Source of the DNA: Oleispirillum sp965228165
Lineage (GTDB): Bacteria > Pseudomonadota > Alphaproteobacteria > Rhodospirillales > Rhodospirillaceae
Length of the DNA stretch: 64,000 bases
Direction: 5' to 3'
Assembly (NCBI GenBank): GCA_965228165.1
Contig: CBDDHB010000002.1
Span: forward strand, 62,001 to 126,000
Part shown: positions 28,456 to 38,632 of the stretch, in pieces
How the letters are laid out: each line of letters begins with the position of its first letter
How positions within the stretch are numbered: position 1 is the first letter of the stretch
Program-made: the position numbers and the translations under genes
The notes under the pieces: model-generated
Told to the model about the DNA's origin: nothing
The model's database searches: none
The model's input: only the letters and a program-made list of their open reading frames with translations

Positions 28456-29763
28456 TCAGCCGAAGACGCGGGCGAAGATCGTATCGACGTGCTTGGTGTG
28501 GTAGGCCATGTCGAAAATCCCTTCCAGGGTCTTTTCGTCCAGGCGCGCCGCGACGTCGGCGTCGGCTTTCAGGAAGTCGAGGAAGCGGCCTTCTCCCGCC
28601 CACACCCGCATCGCGTTCCTTTGCACGATGCGATAGCTGTCCTCGCGGCTGACCCCGGCCTGGGTCAGCGCCAGCAGCACCCGCTGCGAGAAGATCAATC
28701 CGCCCAACTGGTTCAGGTTCTTGTCAACGGCGTCGGGATAGATCACCAGCTTGTCGATCACTCCGGTCAGGCGGGAGAGGGCGAAATCCAGGGTCACCGT
28801 CGCGTCGGGGCCGATCATCCGCTCCACCGAGGAATGGGAGATATCGCGCTCGTGCCACAGGGCGACGTTTTCCATCGCCGGAAGGGCGAAGCCGCGCACC
28901 ATGCGGGCAAGGCCGCAGAGGTTTTCCGTCAACACCGGGTTGCGCTTGTGCGGCATCGCCGAGGAGCCCTTCTGCCCCGGCGAGAAGTATTCCTCCACCT
29001 CGCGCACCTCGGTGCGTTGCAGGTGGCGGATTTCGGTGGCGACCCGCTCCACCGAGCTGGCGATCACCCCCAGGGTGGCGAAGAACATCGCGTGGCGGTC
29101 GCGCGGAATCACCTGGGTGGACAGGGGTTCGACGGCGAGGCCGAGTTTCCCGGCGACGTGCGCCTCCACCGCCGGGTCGATGTTGGCGAAGGTGCCGACC
29201 GCGCCCGAGATCGCGCAGGTGGCGACGTCGGCGCGCGCGGCGAGCAGGCGGGTCCTGGCCCGCTGGAATTCCGCGTGGAACCCCGCGAACTTCAGGCCGA
29301 TGGTCACCGGCTCGGCATGGATGCCGTGGCTGCGCCCCATGCACACCATGTCCTTGGTTTCCAGGGCGCGGCGTTTCAGAGCGGCGAGCAGCTTGTCGAT
29401 GTCGTCGAGAAGGATGTCGGCGGCCTGGGTCAACTGCACCGCAAGGCAGGTGTCGAGCACGTCCGACGAGGTCATTCCCTGATGGACGAAGCGCGAATCC
29501 TCGCCGATGTGCTGGGCGAGTTCGGTCAAAAAGGCGATGACGTCGTGCTTGACCTCGGCCTCGATGGCGTCGATCCGCGCCACCCGCTCCGGCGTATAGG
29601 GCAGGTTGCCCTTCTCCCACACGGTTTTCGCCGCGGACTTCGGAATCACCCCCAGGTCGGCCTGCGCGTCGCAGGCGTGCGCCTCGATCAGGTACCAGAT
29701 GTGGAAGCGGTTTTCCGGCGTCCAGATGGCGGTCATGGCGGGGCGGGAATAGCGCGGAATCAC
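28456..29763 (-). CDS. purB: Adenylosuccinate lyase
   Basis: 435 residues; cleaves SAICAR and adenylosuccinate in purine synthesis. Superfamily signature GSSAMPHKRNPV is complete, with the catalytic segments MTSSDVLDTCLAVQ, MGRSHGIHAEPVTIGLK and WHERDISHSSVER. The start is GTG, 7-8 bases after AAGGAG. It lies convergent to the methyltransferase over a GC-rich gap with a CGGCGGGGC/GCCCCGCCG hairpin, and is divergent from the formyltransferase-like gene. Confidence 0.97.
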   Translation of the reverse strand: MIPRYSRPAMTAIWTPENRFHIWYLIEAHACDAQADLGVIPKSAAKTVWEKGNLPYTPERVARIDAIEAEVKHDVIAFLTELAQHIGEDSRFVHQGMTSSDVLDTCLAVQLTQAADILLDDIDKLLAALKRRALETKDMVCMGRSHGIHAEPVTIGLKFAGFHAEFQRARTRLLAARADVATCAISGAVGTFANIDPAVEAHVAGKLGLAVEPLSTQVIPRDRHAMFFATLGVIASSVERVATEIRHLQRTEVREVEEYFSPGQKGSSAMPHKRNPVLTENLCGLARMVRGFALPAMENVALWHERDISHSSVERMIGPDATVTLDFALSRLTGVIDKLVIYPDAVDKNLNQLGGLIFSQRVLLALTQAGVSREDSYRIVQRNAMRVWAGEGRFLDFLKADADVAARLDEKTLEGIFDMAYHTKHVDTIFARVFG

Positions 29764-29862
29764 GGGTTAGTCTCCTTCTGTCCGGTGTCGCGCGGCGAAA
29801 ATCCGGCGAAGCGTCCGCGCTGTCAAGGCCGAAGCTGGCGCGGGCGCGGCGGTCGGATTATC

Positions 29863-30633
29863 ATGGCCGCCATGACCGATTCGCGCGACACCTTTCTTTC
29901 CGAAATCGTCCTGCTGACCGATCCGGCGCTGGCGCCGATCCTGGCGCAGGCGCTTTTGATCGCCCATCCCCTGGCCTCGCCCAAGGCGTTCATGCGGGCG
30001 CGCCCGATCCTGACGGTGACGCCGATTCACGACGCGCGGCAATTGGCCGAACGCTGCGAACGGCCGCTCGACGGGGCGCGTCTGTTGATCTGCGGCAGCG
30101 ACGTCGTCGTGCCCCGCGCCGCGCTCGACGCCTTTTCCGGCCCGTCCTACAACATCCACCCCGGCCCGCCGGAGTATCCCGGTCGGTATCCCTCGGTGTT
30201 CGCGCTGTACGAGGGAGCGGCGGTGTTCGGCACCACGGTGCACGAGGTCGCGGAGCGGGTGGATTCGGGCCCGATCGTCGCGGTGGAGAGGTTCCCGATT
30301 CCGCCGGGGATCGATCGCGCCGGTCTGGAGGCGTTGAGCTTCGCCTCGGTCCTGCGCCGGATCGCCGATCTGTGTCCCGCCCTGGTGCGTCCCGCGCCGT
30401 TGCCCCGCATTGATCGGTCCTGGTCGGGACGGACGCGGCGGCAGGCGGATTTCGACGCCCTGTGCCGCCTGCCCGACGACGTGGACGAGGCCGAATTCCT
30501 TCGCCGCTACCGCGCCGTCGGCGAAGGTCCGGACCATGCCCTGGAGTTCGTCCGCTTCGGTCACCGCTTTCGCCTCGACAACCGGCGGTCGGAGCCGGTC
30601 ACCGTCGCCGGACGCCCGCGCCCGGCCTCTTGA
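29863..30633 (+). CDS. Formyltransferase-domain protein
   Basis: 256 residues with the formyl-transferase N-terminal fold. The active-site segment YNIHPGPPEYPGRYP has the Asn and His of the catalytic triad, and VDSGPIV supplies the Asp. It therefore looks active with 10-formyltetrahydrofolate as donor. It is shorter than methionyl-tRNA formyltransferase (about 310) and lacks an obvious C-terminal tRNA-binding domain, so a sugar or small-molecule acceptor is more likely. A second ATG at 29872 is possible. Confidence 0.75.
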   Translation: MAAMTDSRDTFLSEIVLLTDPALAPILAQALLIAHPLASPKAFMRARPILTVTPIHDARQLAERCERPLDGARLLICGSDVVVPRAALDAFSGPSYNIHPGPPEYPGRYPSVFALYEGAAVFGTTVHEVAERVDSGPIVAVERFPIPPGIDRAGLEALSFASVLRRIADLCPALVRPAPLPRIDRSWSGRTRRQADFDALCRLPDDVDEAEFLRRYRAVGEGPDHALEFVRFGHRFRLDNRRSEPVTVAGRPRPAS

Positions 30634-30714
30634 CGGCGGCACCGCGCCGACGCACAAAGGAAACCCGCGCCGGGGGCTGGCGTTTTTCGCGACGGGTCGG
30701 GGAAAGGTAAGGGC

Positions 30715-32178
<1,464 letters not shown>

Positions 32179-32228
32179 AAAATCCCCCTACATTGGGGGA
32201 GTCCCCTTGTCCCCTTCGGAGAGACCCG

Positions 32229-32873
32229 ATGAAAGCGATGATCGTTCCGGTAACCGCCTTCGGCCAGAATTGCAGCATCCTGTGGTGCGAGGAAACCATG
32301 GAAGGCGCGGTGGTCGATCCCGGCGGCGATCTTGCCGAGGTCGAGGCGGCGGCGAAGCGCAAGGGAGTGACCATCGTCAAGATCCTGCTGACCCACGGTC
32401 ATGTCGATCATGCCGCCGGAACCGCCGCCTTGAAGGCGACGCTGAAGGTTCCGGTCGAGGGGCCGCATCGGGACGACGCCTTCCTGCTGGAGCAGTTGCC
32501 GGACAGTGCGCGCGGCTATGGCTTTCCGCCGTGCGAAAGCTTCACCCCCGACCGCTGGCTGAAGGACGGCGATACCGTCACCTTCGGCAAGGTGACTCTC
32601 GATGTCCTGCACTGCCCGGGGCATACCCCGGGCCATGTGGTCTTTTTCGACGCCCAGGAGAAGGTGGCGATCGTTGGCGACGTCCTGTTTCAGGGATCGG
32701 TCGGGCGCACCGACTTTCCGCGCGGCAACGCCAAGGACCTGATCGCCTCGATCCGGGGCAAGCTGTGGCCCTTGGGCGACGAGGTGGTGTTCATCCCCGG
32801 CCACGGGCCGCTGTCGTCCTTCGGCGACGAGCGCAAGTCCAACCCCTACGTCCGCGATTCCCTGTTCCGCTGA
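32229..32873 (+). CDS. Metallo-beta-lactamase-fold hydrolase (GloB/GloC-like)
   Basis: 214 residues with the full metal site THGHVDHAAG (HxHxDH), CPGHTPGHVVFF, GDVLFQGSVGRTDFP and PGHGPLSSFGDERKSNPY. This matches the YcbL/GloC short glyoxalase II group that hydrolyses S-lactoylglutathione; it lacks the longer C-terminal domain of GloB. Cytoplasmic. Convergent with radC, 3 bases between stops. Confidence 0.88.
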   Translation: MKAMIVPVTAFGQNCSILWCEETMEGAVVDPGGDLAEVEAAAKRKGVTIVKILLTHGHVDHAAGTAALKATLKVPVEGPHRDDAFLLEQLPDSARGYGFPPCESFTPDRWLKDGDTVTFGKVTLDVLHCPGHTPGHVVFFDAQEKVAIVGDVLFQGSVGRTDFPRGNAKDLIASIRGKLWPLGDEVVFIPGHGPLSSFGDERKSNPYVRDSLFR

Positions 32874-32876
32874 TGC

Positions 32877-33620
32877 CTACAGTAGCTTCCGCTGGCGGAA
32901 GCTGACGTAGTGCCCGGGCGAGACGATGACGTGGTCGTGCAGGACGATGTCCACGGTGGCCAGACCCTGCTTGATCAGCCGCGTGGTGTCGACGTCGGCC
33001 TGCGACGGCGTGGGATCGCCCGAGGGGTGGTTGTGCACCATGATCACCGCGTGCGCCTTCAGTTCCAGGGCGCGCTTGACCACCTCGCGCGGGTAGACCG
33101 GGGTGTGGTTGATGGTGCCGCGCTGCATCGCCTCGTCGGCGATCAGGCGCTTCCTGGTGTCGAGGAAGATCAGGCGGAATTCCTCGACCTCCGCCCGCGA
33201 CTGGGCGGCCAGGCAATAGTCCATCAGGTCGTCCCAGGCGGCGAGCAGGGGGCGCTCGATCACCCGTCCCTTGAGCATGCGGATCGCCGCGCCATCCACC
33301 AGCTTCAGGGCCGCCACCGTGGTTTCCTTGATGCCGGGGACGCCCATCAGGTCCTCGGGCGCCGCCGCGATCACCGAGGCGAAGTCGCCGAAACGGACCA
33401 GAAGATCCTTGGCCAGCGGCTTGACGTCGCGGCGCGGAATGGCGAGGGCCAGCAGCATTTCCAGAAGTTCGTAGTCGGCGAAGGCGGCGGTGCCGTGGTC
33501 GAGCAGGCGTTGCCGCAGGCGCTGGCGATGGCCGAGGTAGTGCGGCGGCGGCTCCGTCGCCTCGGGCGAGGGCAGCGCGTCGGAAAGGCCGGGGATGGCG
33601 GGTTCGTCGTCGCCGCCCAT
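32877..33620 (-). CDS. radC: RadC family JAMM-domain protein
   Basis: 247 residues. N-terminal helix-hairpin-helix-like segment (LMGVPGIKETTVAALK) and C-terminal JAMM metal motif MVHNHPSGDPTPSQAD. RadC proteins are widespread; the early DNA-repair assignment is not secure. I start at ATG 33620 (MGGDDEP) because AGGA precedes it; an ATG at 33647 would overlap the map stop. Likely cotranscribed with map. Confidence 0.9.
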   Translation of the reverse strand: MGGDDEPAIPGLSDALPSPEATEPPPHYLGHRQRLRQRLLDHGTAAFADYELLEMLLALAIPRRDVKPLAKDLLVRFGDFASVIAAAPEDLMGVPGIKETTVAALKLVDGAAIRMLKGRVIERPLLAAWDDLMDYCLAAQSRAEVEEFRLIFLDTRKRLIADEAMQRGTINHTPVYPREVVKRALELKAHAVIMVHNHPSGDPTPSQADVDTTRLIKQGLATVDIVLHDHVIVSPGHYVSFRQRKLL

Positions 33621-33633
33621 CGTTCGCCTCGTC

Positions 33634-34446
33634 CTATTGCCCGCCATAGGGCGGCAGGGTGTAGCCCTTCGGCGACAGGGTGAAGATTTCGCATCCCGTC
33701 GCCGTCACCCCGATCGAGTGCTCGAACTGCGCCGAGAGCTTGCGGTCGCGGGTCACCGCCGTCCACGCGTCGGAGAGAATCTTGGTCTCGAAGGTTCCGG
33801 CGTTGATCATCGGTTCGATGGTGAAGAACATCCCTTCCTCCAACACCAGACCCTTGCCCCGTCGCCCATAATGCATGACGTTGGGTTCGGCGTGGAAGAC
33901 CTTGCCCAGGCCATGGCCGCAGAAGTCCCGCACCACCGAAAAGCGTTGCGCCTCGGCGTATTCCTGGATCGTCGCGCCGATGTCGCCCAGGGTGGCGCCG
34001 GGGCGGACCACGTCGATGGAGCGCATCAGGCATTCGTAGGTCACCTGGATCAGGCGCTTCGCCGCGACGCTGACCTTGCCCACCGTGTACATCCGGCTGG
34101 AATCGCCGTACCAGCCGTCGAGGATCGGGGTGACGTCGATGTTGAGGATGTCGCCGTCCTTCAGGGTTTTTTCGCTGGGAATGCCGTGGCAGACCACATG
34201 GTTGATCGAAATGCAGCAGGATTTGGGATAGCCGCGATAGCCCAAGGGCGCGTTGACGCCGCCGCGCGCGATGATGAATTCGGCGATCAGGCGGTCGAGT
34301 TCCTGGGTTGCCACTCCGGGCTGCACGAAGTCGGTGATGTAGTCCAGGGTTTCGGCGGCCAGCCGTCCGGCGGCATGCATCGGGGCGAAATCGGCGGCGG
34401 AGTGAAGGGTGACGGCGGAGGCGGAACGATCCATGGGGGGCAGCAA
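33634..34446 (-). CDS. map: Methionine aminopeptidase, type I
   Basis: 270 residues. Removes N-terminal Met from nascent proteins. All five metal ligands can be seen: NIDVTPI (Asp), YGDSSRMY (Asp), CGHGLGKVFH (His), FTIEPMI (Glu) and FEHSIGV (Glu). The substrate pocket Cys/His region ISINHVVCHGIP is standard. radC follows almost without gap, so the two form a unit; sfsA starts upstream on the same strand. Confidence 0.97.
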   Translation of the reverse strand: MLPPMDRSASAVTLHSAADFAPMHAAGRLAAETLDYITDFVQPGVATQELDRLIAEFIIARGGVNAPLGYRGYPKSCCISINHVVCHGIPSEKTLKDGDILNIDVTPILDGWYGDSSRMYTVGKVSVAAKRLIQVTYECLMRSIDVVRPGATLGDIGATIQEYAEAQRFSVVRDFCGHGLGKVFHAEPNVMHYGRRGKGLVLEEGMFFTIEPMINAGTFETKILSDAWTAVTRDRKLSAQFEHSIGVTATGCEIFTLSPKGYTLPPYGGQ

Positions 34447-34477
34447 TCCTGAGAGAAGGTGGACAAAACCGCTTTAG

Positions 34478-35179
34478 CTATAGCCCCAGGGGGAGGGGGC
34501 GGTCCAGCGTCAAGCCTTCGCGGGTTATCGCGCAGGCGAAGCACAGGGCCTCGACCCCCGCGGCGCGGGCGGCGGCGAAGGCGCGCGCATAGGCGGGGTC
34601 GATATCGGCGGCCAGGGCGAAGCGGTCGCAGTCGCCGCGCTGCACCAGATAGACCATCGCCGCGCGGTCCCCCGTCCGCACCGCGTCGGCCATTTCCTGC
34701 AAGTGCTTGGCGCCGCGCGCGGTCACCGCGTCGGGAAACTCCGCCAGGCCGGGCGTGCGCATCAGGTGGACGTTCTTCACCTCGACCAGGCAGCGGGGGC
34801 GGTCCGGCGCGGTCAGCAGGATGTCGATGCGGGAATTGACGCCGTAGGGAACCTCGCGCCGCAAATCGGCGTATCCGGCGAGTTCGGGGATGCGTCCGGC
34901 GGCGAGCGCCTCGGCGACGATGGCGTTGGGGTGGGCGGTGTTGACGCCGACCAGCGCGCCGTCCGCCTCGATCAGTTCCCAGGTGTAGGCCAATTTTCGC
35001 TTCGGGTTGTCGGAGCGCGACAGCCAGACCCGCGATTCCGGTGTCTTGAGGTCGGTCATCGCGCCGGAATTGGCGACGTGGGCGGTGATCTCGGTCCCGT
35101 CGTCCAGGCGCACGTCGGCGAGGAACCGCTTGTAGCGCTTGATCAGGGAGCCGGGGATCAGGGGAGCGGAGAAGTTCAT
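34478..35179 (-). CDS. sfsA: SfsA family protein (sugar fermentation stimulation homologue)
   Basis: 233 residues typical of the family: LIKRYKRFLADV, ANSGAMTDL, NTAHPNAIV, YGVNSRIDILL, CLVEVKNVHLM and VYLVQRGDC. The conserved acidic and lysine residues (SRID, VEVKN) form a PD-(D/E)XK nuclease-like site; the E. coli protein binds DNA. Its start overlaps the stop of the upstream methyltransferase gene by 4 bases, indicating coupling. Confidence 0.93.
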   Translation of the reverse strand: MNFSAPLIPGSLIKRYKRFLADVRLDDGTEITAHVANSGAMTDLKTPESRVWLSRSDNPKRKLAYTWELIEADGALVGVNTAHPNAIVAEALAAGRIPELAGYADLRREVPYGVNSRIDILLTAPDRPRCLVEVKNVHLMRTPGLAEFPDAVTARGAKHLQEMADAVRTGDRAAMVYLVQRGDCDRFALAADIDPAYARAFAAARAAGVEALCFACAITREGLTLDRPLPLGL

Positions 35180-35997
35180 GCGGCGGCGTCCGGTTTCCAG
35201 GCGGTCAGGGTGATCAGATCGAAGGTGGCGGGAATCCGACCGTCGCCATCGGCGTGACGGCGGCGGTATTCGTCCAGCGCGGCGAACAGCACGCTACGCG
35301 TCAGAGGACTCTTGCGGCGTTGCGCCAGGGTATTGGTTTCCCCCATCGCCCGCAGGTCGGTCAGCAGGTCCATCGGGTTGCGGTAATCGACGACCAGCCG
35401 GTCGCGGTCGGTCACCGGTTCGGCGAAACCCGCCGCCTGAAGCAGCCGCCCGCCGTCCTTCACCGTCAGCATCGGCAGGACGCGCGGGCTGACTCCGCCG
35501 TCGATCGCCAGTTCGGCGCGGGCGAGGCAATCGCGCAGTTCGGTCAGGGTGTCCTCCCCCGCCAGGGTGGCGAGGAACAGGCCGCCGGGCTTGAGCACCC
35601 GCCGGACCTCGGCCAGCATCGCCGGGAAGTCCTCGGTCCAGTGCAGGCTCATGCAGCTCAAGACCAGATCGGCGCAGGCGTCGGGAAAGGGCAGGCGGTC
35701 CTCGTCGGCGACCGTCGCCAGCGGCGCGGCCAGGGCCGCCATCGCCGCCGAGGGCTCGACCGAGATCATGGTTTCGATGCCGCCGCGTCCGCGCCGCATC
35801 GCGGCGAGCTGGCCGGTGTGCGCGCCGAGGTCGATCGCCAGGGGAAAGCCGCGCCGGATGTCGGAGAGGCGGTCGAGCAGGCGTTCCGCCGCCTCGCGCA
35901 ACAGAAAATCCGGGGCTTTCGCCGGGATCGCGCCGCGCACCGCGCGGGCGCGACGGCGCAGCAGCAGGGAACGGTCGAACAGGGGGGGGGGAGGCAT
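35176..35997 (-). CDS. SAM-dependent methyltransferase of the BioC/NDUFAF5-like type, with a C10 tract after the start
   Basis: 273 residues. Motif I reads AIDLGAHTGQLAAM, then SVEPSAAM, DLVLSCMSLHWTEDFPAML and LKPGGLFLATLAGEDTL, followed by the long helical lid typical of BioC-like and complex-I assembly factor 5-like proteins, a group widespread in alphaproteobacteria. The start is unusual: ATG CCT is followed by ten C (minus strand, 35991-35982). A second ATG at 36001, in another frame, would match the protein if the tract had nine C. Length changes of the tract would therefore switch the start or knock out expression. comF is divergent, 93 bases away. Confidence 0.8.
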   Translation of the reverse strand: MPPPPLFDRSLLLRRRARAVRGAIPAKAPDFLLREAAERLLDRLSDIRRGFPLAIDLGAHTGQLAAMRRGRGGIETMISVEPSAAMAALAAPLATVADEDRLPFPDACADLVLSCMSLHWTEDFPAMLAEVRRVLKPGGLFLATLAGEDTLTELRDCLARAELAIDGGVSPRVLPMLTVKDGGRLLQAAGFAEPVTDRDRLVVDYRNPMDLLTDLRAMGETNTLAQRRKSPLTRSVLFAALDEYRRRHADGDGRIPATFDLITLTAWKPDAAA

Positions 35998-36090
35998 CCA
36001 TTCCCCAGATATGGAAGGTTTCCCCGGAAAAGCAAAGAGGTTCGTCGCCCATGGCTTGCCGCTCGGGGACGGTTGCGGCAGACTCCCCCG

Positions 36091-36852
36091 ATGGCGTGGA
36101 AAACGGCGATTCTGGCGGGGTGGGCGTGGCGCGGCCTGGATGCGGCGGTGCGTCTTTTGCTGCCCGAACGCTGTCCGGCCTGCGGCGCCGTCGTCCGTGG
36201 CGGCGGCCTGGGCGAGCCTGCCGCCTTGTGCGCGGCCTGTTTTTCCGATCTGGTTTTCGCCCAGCCGCCGCGCTGCGAGCGTTGCGGCCGTTCCCTGTCC
36301 GAGGCCGGGGCGGCGTGCGTCTGCCCCGTCGCCGGGTCGATCCGGCGGCGGCGTTTCGCTCTGGTCTACGGCGGAACGGCGACGCGGCTGATTCTGGCCT
36401 TCAAGCACGCCGATCGTCCCGACCTCGCGGTGCGGCTGGCGGCGTGGATGGCGCGCGCCGGGGCCGATCTGCTGGCCGAGGCCGACCTGCTGGTGCCGGT
36501 GCCGATCCATTGGTCGCGTTTGTTCGTCCGTCAGTACAACCAATCCGCCGAACTGGCGCGGCGTTTGGCGCGCCTGAGCGGGGTGGCCGTGGACACCGCC
36601 GCGTTGCGCCGGGTGCGCGCCACGCCGTCGCAGGGACATCTGCGGCGGGCGCAACGCCGCCGCAACGTCGCCCGCGCCTTCGCCGCGCGGCAAGGGCTGG
36701 ACCTGACCGGCAAGACGGTGCTTCTGGTCGACGACGTCGCCACCACCGGCGCCACCGCCGAGGCCTGCGCCCGGGCGCTGCTGGCGGCGGGTGCGGCGGC
36801 GGTGGACCTGTTGACCGTGGCGGCGGTGCCGCCGGACGCTCCGGCGGCTTGA
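36091..36852 (+). CDS. ComF family phosphoribosyltransferase-like protein
   Basis: 253 residues. Two CxxC pairs near the N-terminus (CPAC, CAAC, CERC, CVC) form a zinc site, and the C-terminal half is a phosphoribosyltransferase fold with PRPP loop VLLVDDVATTGATAEAC and the family motif YNQSAELARRLA. Homologues are involved in DNA uptake (ComFC/GntX), but a competence role here is only inferred. Divergent from the methyltransferase gene. Confidence 0.9.
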   Translation: MAWKTAILAGWAWRGLDAAVRLLLPERCPACGAVVRGGGLGEPAALCAACFSDLVFAQPPRCERCGRSLSEAGAACVCPVAGSIRRRRFALVYGGTATRLILAFKHADRPDLAVRLAAWMARAGADLLAEADLLVPVPIHWSRLFVRQYNQSAELARRLARLSGVAVDTAALRRVRATPSQGHLRRAQRRRNVARAFAARQGLDLTGKTVLLVDDVATTGATAEACARALLAAGAAAVDLLTVAAVPPDAPAA

Positions 36853-36912
36853 TTTTTCCGCCGGAGTGCCTCACATCGGGGACGTATGCAATCAGCCCGA
36901 TGGAGTTCCCCA

Positions 36913-37170
36913 ATGGCCAAGGTCGAGATTTTCACCACCAAGGTTTGTCCCTTTTGCGTTCGCGCCAAGGCGCTTCTGAAGCGCAAGGGCGCGGCCTTCG
37001 AGGAGATCGACGTCTCCACCGACGAGGAAGCCCTGGCGAAGATGACCGCGCGTTCGGGCGGGCGTCAGACGGTGCCGCAGATTTTCATCGACGGTCGCCA
37101 CATAGGCGGCTGCGACGACCTTTACGCCCTGGACGGCAAGGGCGGTCTCGATCCGCTTCTCGCCTCTTGA
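36913..37170 (+). CDS. grxC: Glutaredoxin 3
   Basis: 85 residues with active site CPFC (KVCPFCVRAK), the cis-Pro region TVPQIFIDGRHIGG and CDDLYALD. Dithiol glutaredoxin that reduces disulfides with glutathione. Start ATG 36913 follows GGAGTTCCC; an in-frame ATG 27 bases upstream is less likely. It is followed 16 bases later by a nitrilase-type gene, an arrangement grxC-nit-DUF1178-ubiG region common in alphaproteobacteria. Confidence 0.96.
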   Translation: MAKVEIFTTKVCPFCVRAKALLKRKGAAFEEIDVSTDEEALAKMTARSGGRQTVPQIFIDGRHIGGCDDLYALDGKGGLDPLLAS

Positions 37171-37186
37171 TCCGGCTCGTCGCGCG

Positions 37187-38029
37187 ATGAGTTCGTTCGC
37201 CGCCGCCTGCCTTCAGGTCAATTCCGGCGAGGATATGGAGGCCAACGTCGCCGCCGCGCTGCGTCTGGCGGGGGAGGCCGCCGACGCCGGGGCCGACCTG
37301 ATCCTGATGCCGGAGAACGTCGCGATGATGACCTGGGGGGCGGAGGCCGTCCGCGCCCAGGCCCGTCCCGAGGCCGGTCATCCGGCGCTGGCCGCGTTCC
37401 GCGATTTCGCCAGGGCGCGGCAGGTCTGGCTGCACGGCGGCACCCTGGCGATCCCTTCGCCCTCGGGGAAGGTGTTCAACCGCGCCTACGTGATCGATCC
37501 CCTGGGGCGGGTCGCCGCGCGCTATGACAAGCTGCACATGTTCGACGTCGATCTCGGCGGCGGCGAGGTATACGCCGAATCCCGCGTCTTCGAGCCCGGC
37601 GAATCGCCGGTCGCCGTCGATCTCCCCTGGGGGCGGATCGGCCTTTCCATCTGCTACGATCTGCGGTTTCCCCACCTCTATCGCGCCCTCGCCCGGGCGG
37701 GGTGCGACTTCCTGGCGGTCCCCGCCGCGTTCACCCAGGTGACGGGGGCGGAGCATTGGCATATCCTGTTACGTGCCCGCGCCATCGAGACCGGCGGGTT
37801 CGTCTTCGCTCCGGCTCAGACCGGCGAGCACGCGGGCGGGCGCCGGACCTTCGGCCATGCCCTGATCGTCGCCCCCTGGGGCGAGGTTCTGGCCGACGCC
37901 GGGGAAGGGCCGGGCTTCGCGCTGGCCGATATCGACCCCTCGGCGGTGGACGCGGCGCGCGGCAGGATTCCGTCGCTGGCGCAGGGGCGCGATCTGGGCG
38001 ACGTGGTGGTGATGGCGGCTTCGGCATAG
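37187..38029 (+). CDS. Carbon-nitrogen hydrolase (Nit1/omega-amidase-like)
   Basis: 280 residues with the Glu-Lys-Cys triad of the nitrilase superfamily: ILMPENVAM (Glu), YDKLHMFDV (Lys) and SICYDLRFPHLYR (Cys). The DLRFP after the Cys places it with Nit1/Nit2-type deaminated-glutathione amidases, which fits its place next to grxC. Cytoplasmic. Confidence 0.92.
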   Translation: MSSFAAACLQVNSGEDMEANVAAALRLAGEAADAGADLILMPENVAMMTWGAEAVRAQARPEAGHPALAAFRDFARARQVWLHGGTLAIPSPSGKVFNRAYVIDPLGRVAARYDKLHMFDVDLGGGEVYAESRVFEPGESPVAVDLPWGRIGLSICYDLRFPHLYRALARAGCDFLAVPAAFTQVTGAEHWHILLRARAIETGGFVFAPAQTGEHAGGRRTFGHALIVAPWGEVLADAGEGPGFALADIDPSAVDAARGRIPSLAQGRDLGDVVVMAASA

Positions 38030-38036
38030 GGCAGGG

Positions 38037-38450
38037 ATGATCCGGTTCGTCTTGAAATGCGATTGCGGGCATCGCTTCGACTCCTGGTTCCGCGACAACC
38101 AGGCGTTCGAGGATTTGTCCGCCGCGCATCGGCTGGCCTGTCCCGCCTGCGGCGGCGCGACGGTGGCGAAGGCGCCGATGGCGCCGCACCTGTCCTCCGC
38201 GCCGCGCGGGGAGGAGGGACCGTCGCCCCATGCCGTTCTGCGCGAGGCCCTGTTGCGTCTGCGCGAGGCGGTGGAGGGGAGTTCCGAGAACGTCGGCGCC
38301 GCCTTCGCCGAGGAGGCGCGCAAGATCCATTACGGCGAGGCCGCGCCGCGCCTGATCCATGGCGACGCCACCGACGAAGAGGCCGCCGCCCTGGCCGAGG
38401 AAGATATCGCCTTTACACGCCTGCCGTGGATTTCCCGCAAAGATTCCTGA
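38037..38450 (+). CDS. DUF1178 family protein
   Basis: 137 residues. The N-terminus MIRFVLKCDCGHRFDSWF and CPACGG form two CxC/CxxC zinc-knuckle pairs, followed by FEDLSAAHRL; the C-terminus EEARKIHYGEAAPRLIHGDA is the conserved DUF1178 end. Function unknown. It follows the nitrilase gene by 7 bases, the usual alphaproteobacterial order. Confidence 0.92.
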   Translation: MIRFVLKCDCGHRFDSWFRDNQAFEDLSAAHRLACPACGGATVAKAPMAPHLSSAPRGEEGPSPHAVLREALLRLREAVEGSSENVGAAFAEEARKIHYGEAAPRLIHGDATDEEAAALAEEDIAFTRLPWISRKDS

Positions 38451-38632
38451 ATAGGTGGCGGCGTGGGAGGGGAAACCGCCTGGACGCCGCCTTGTCTCGG
38501 CGGTCAGGACTTTCCGCGCGGGTTCCCCGGGTCGGCGCAATTATGGTTTTACTAGACTTTTTCTGTGCTAGACTATCCGCCGTTCGAACCGCGGTGGGCA
38601 GGCGCGGCATCTTCGGCTTCGGGGGAACCGCC

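Noticed and set aside
32183..32200. Terminator after trkH
   Set aside because: A 6-base hairpin exists, but no T-run follows and the next gene starts 29 bases later, so readthrough is likely.
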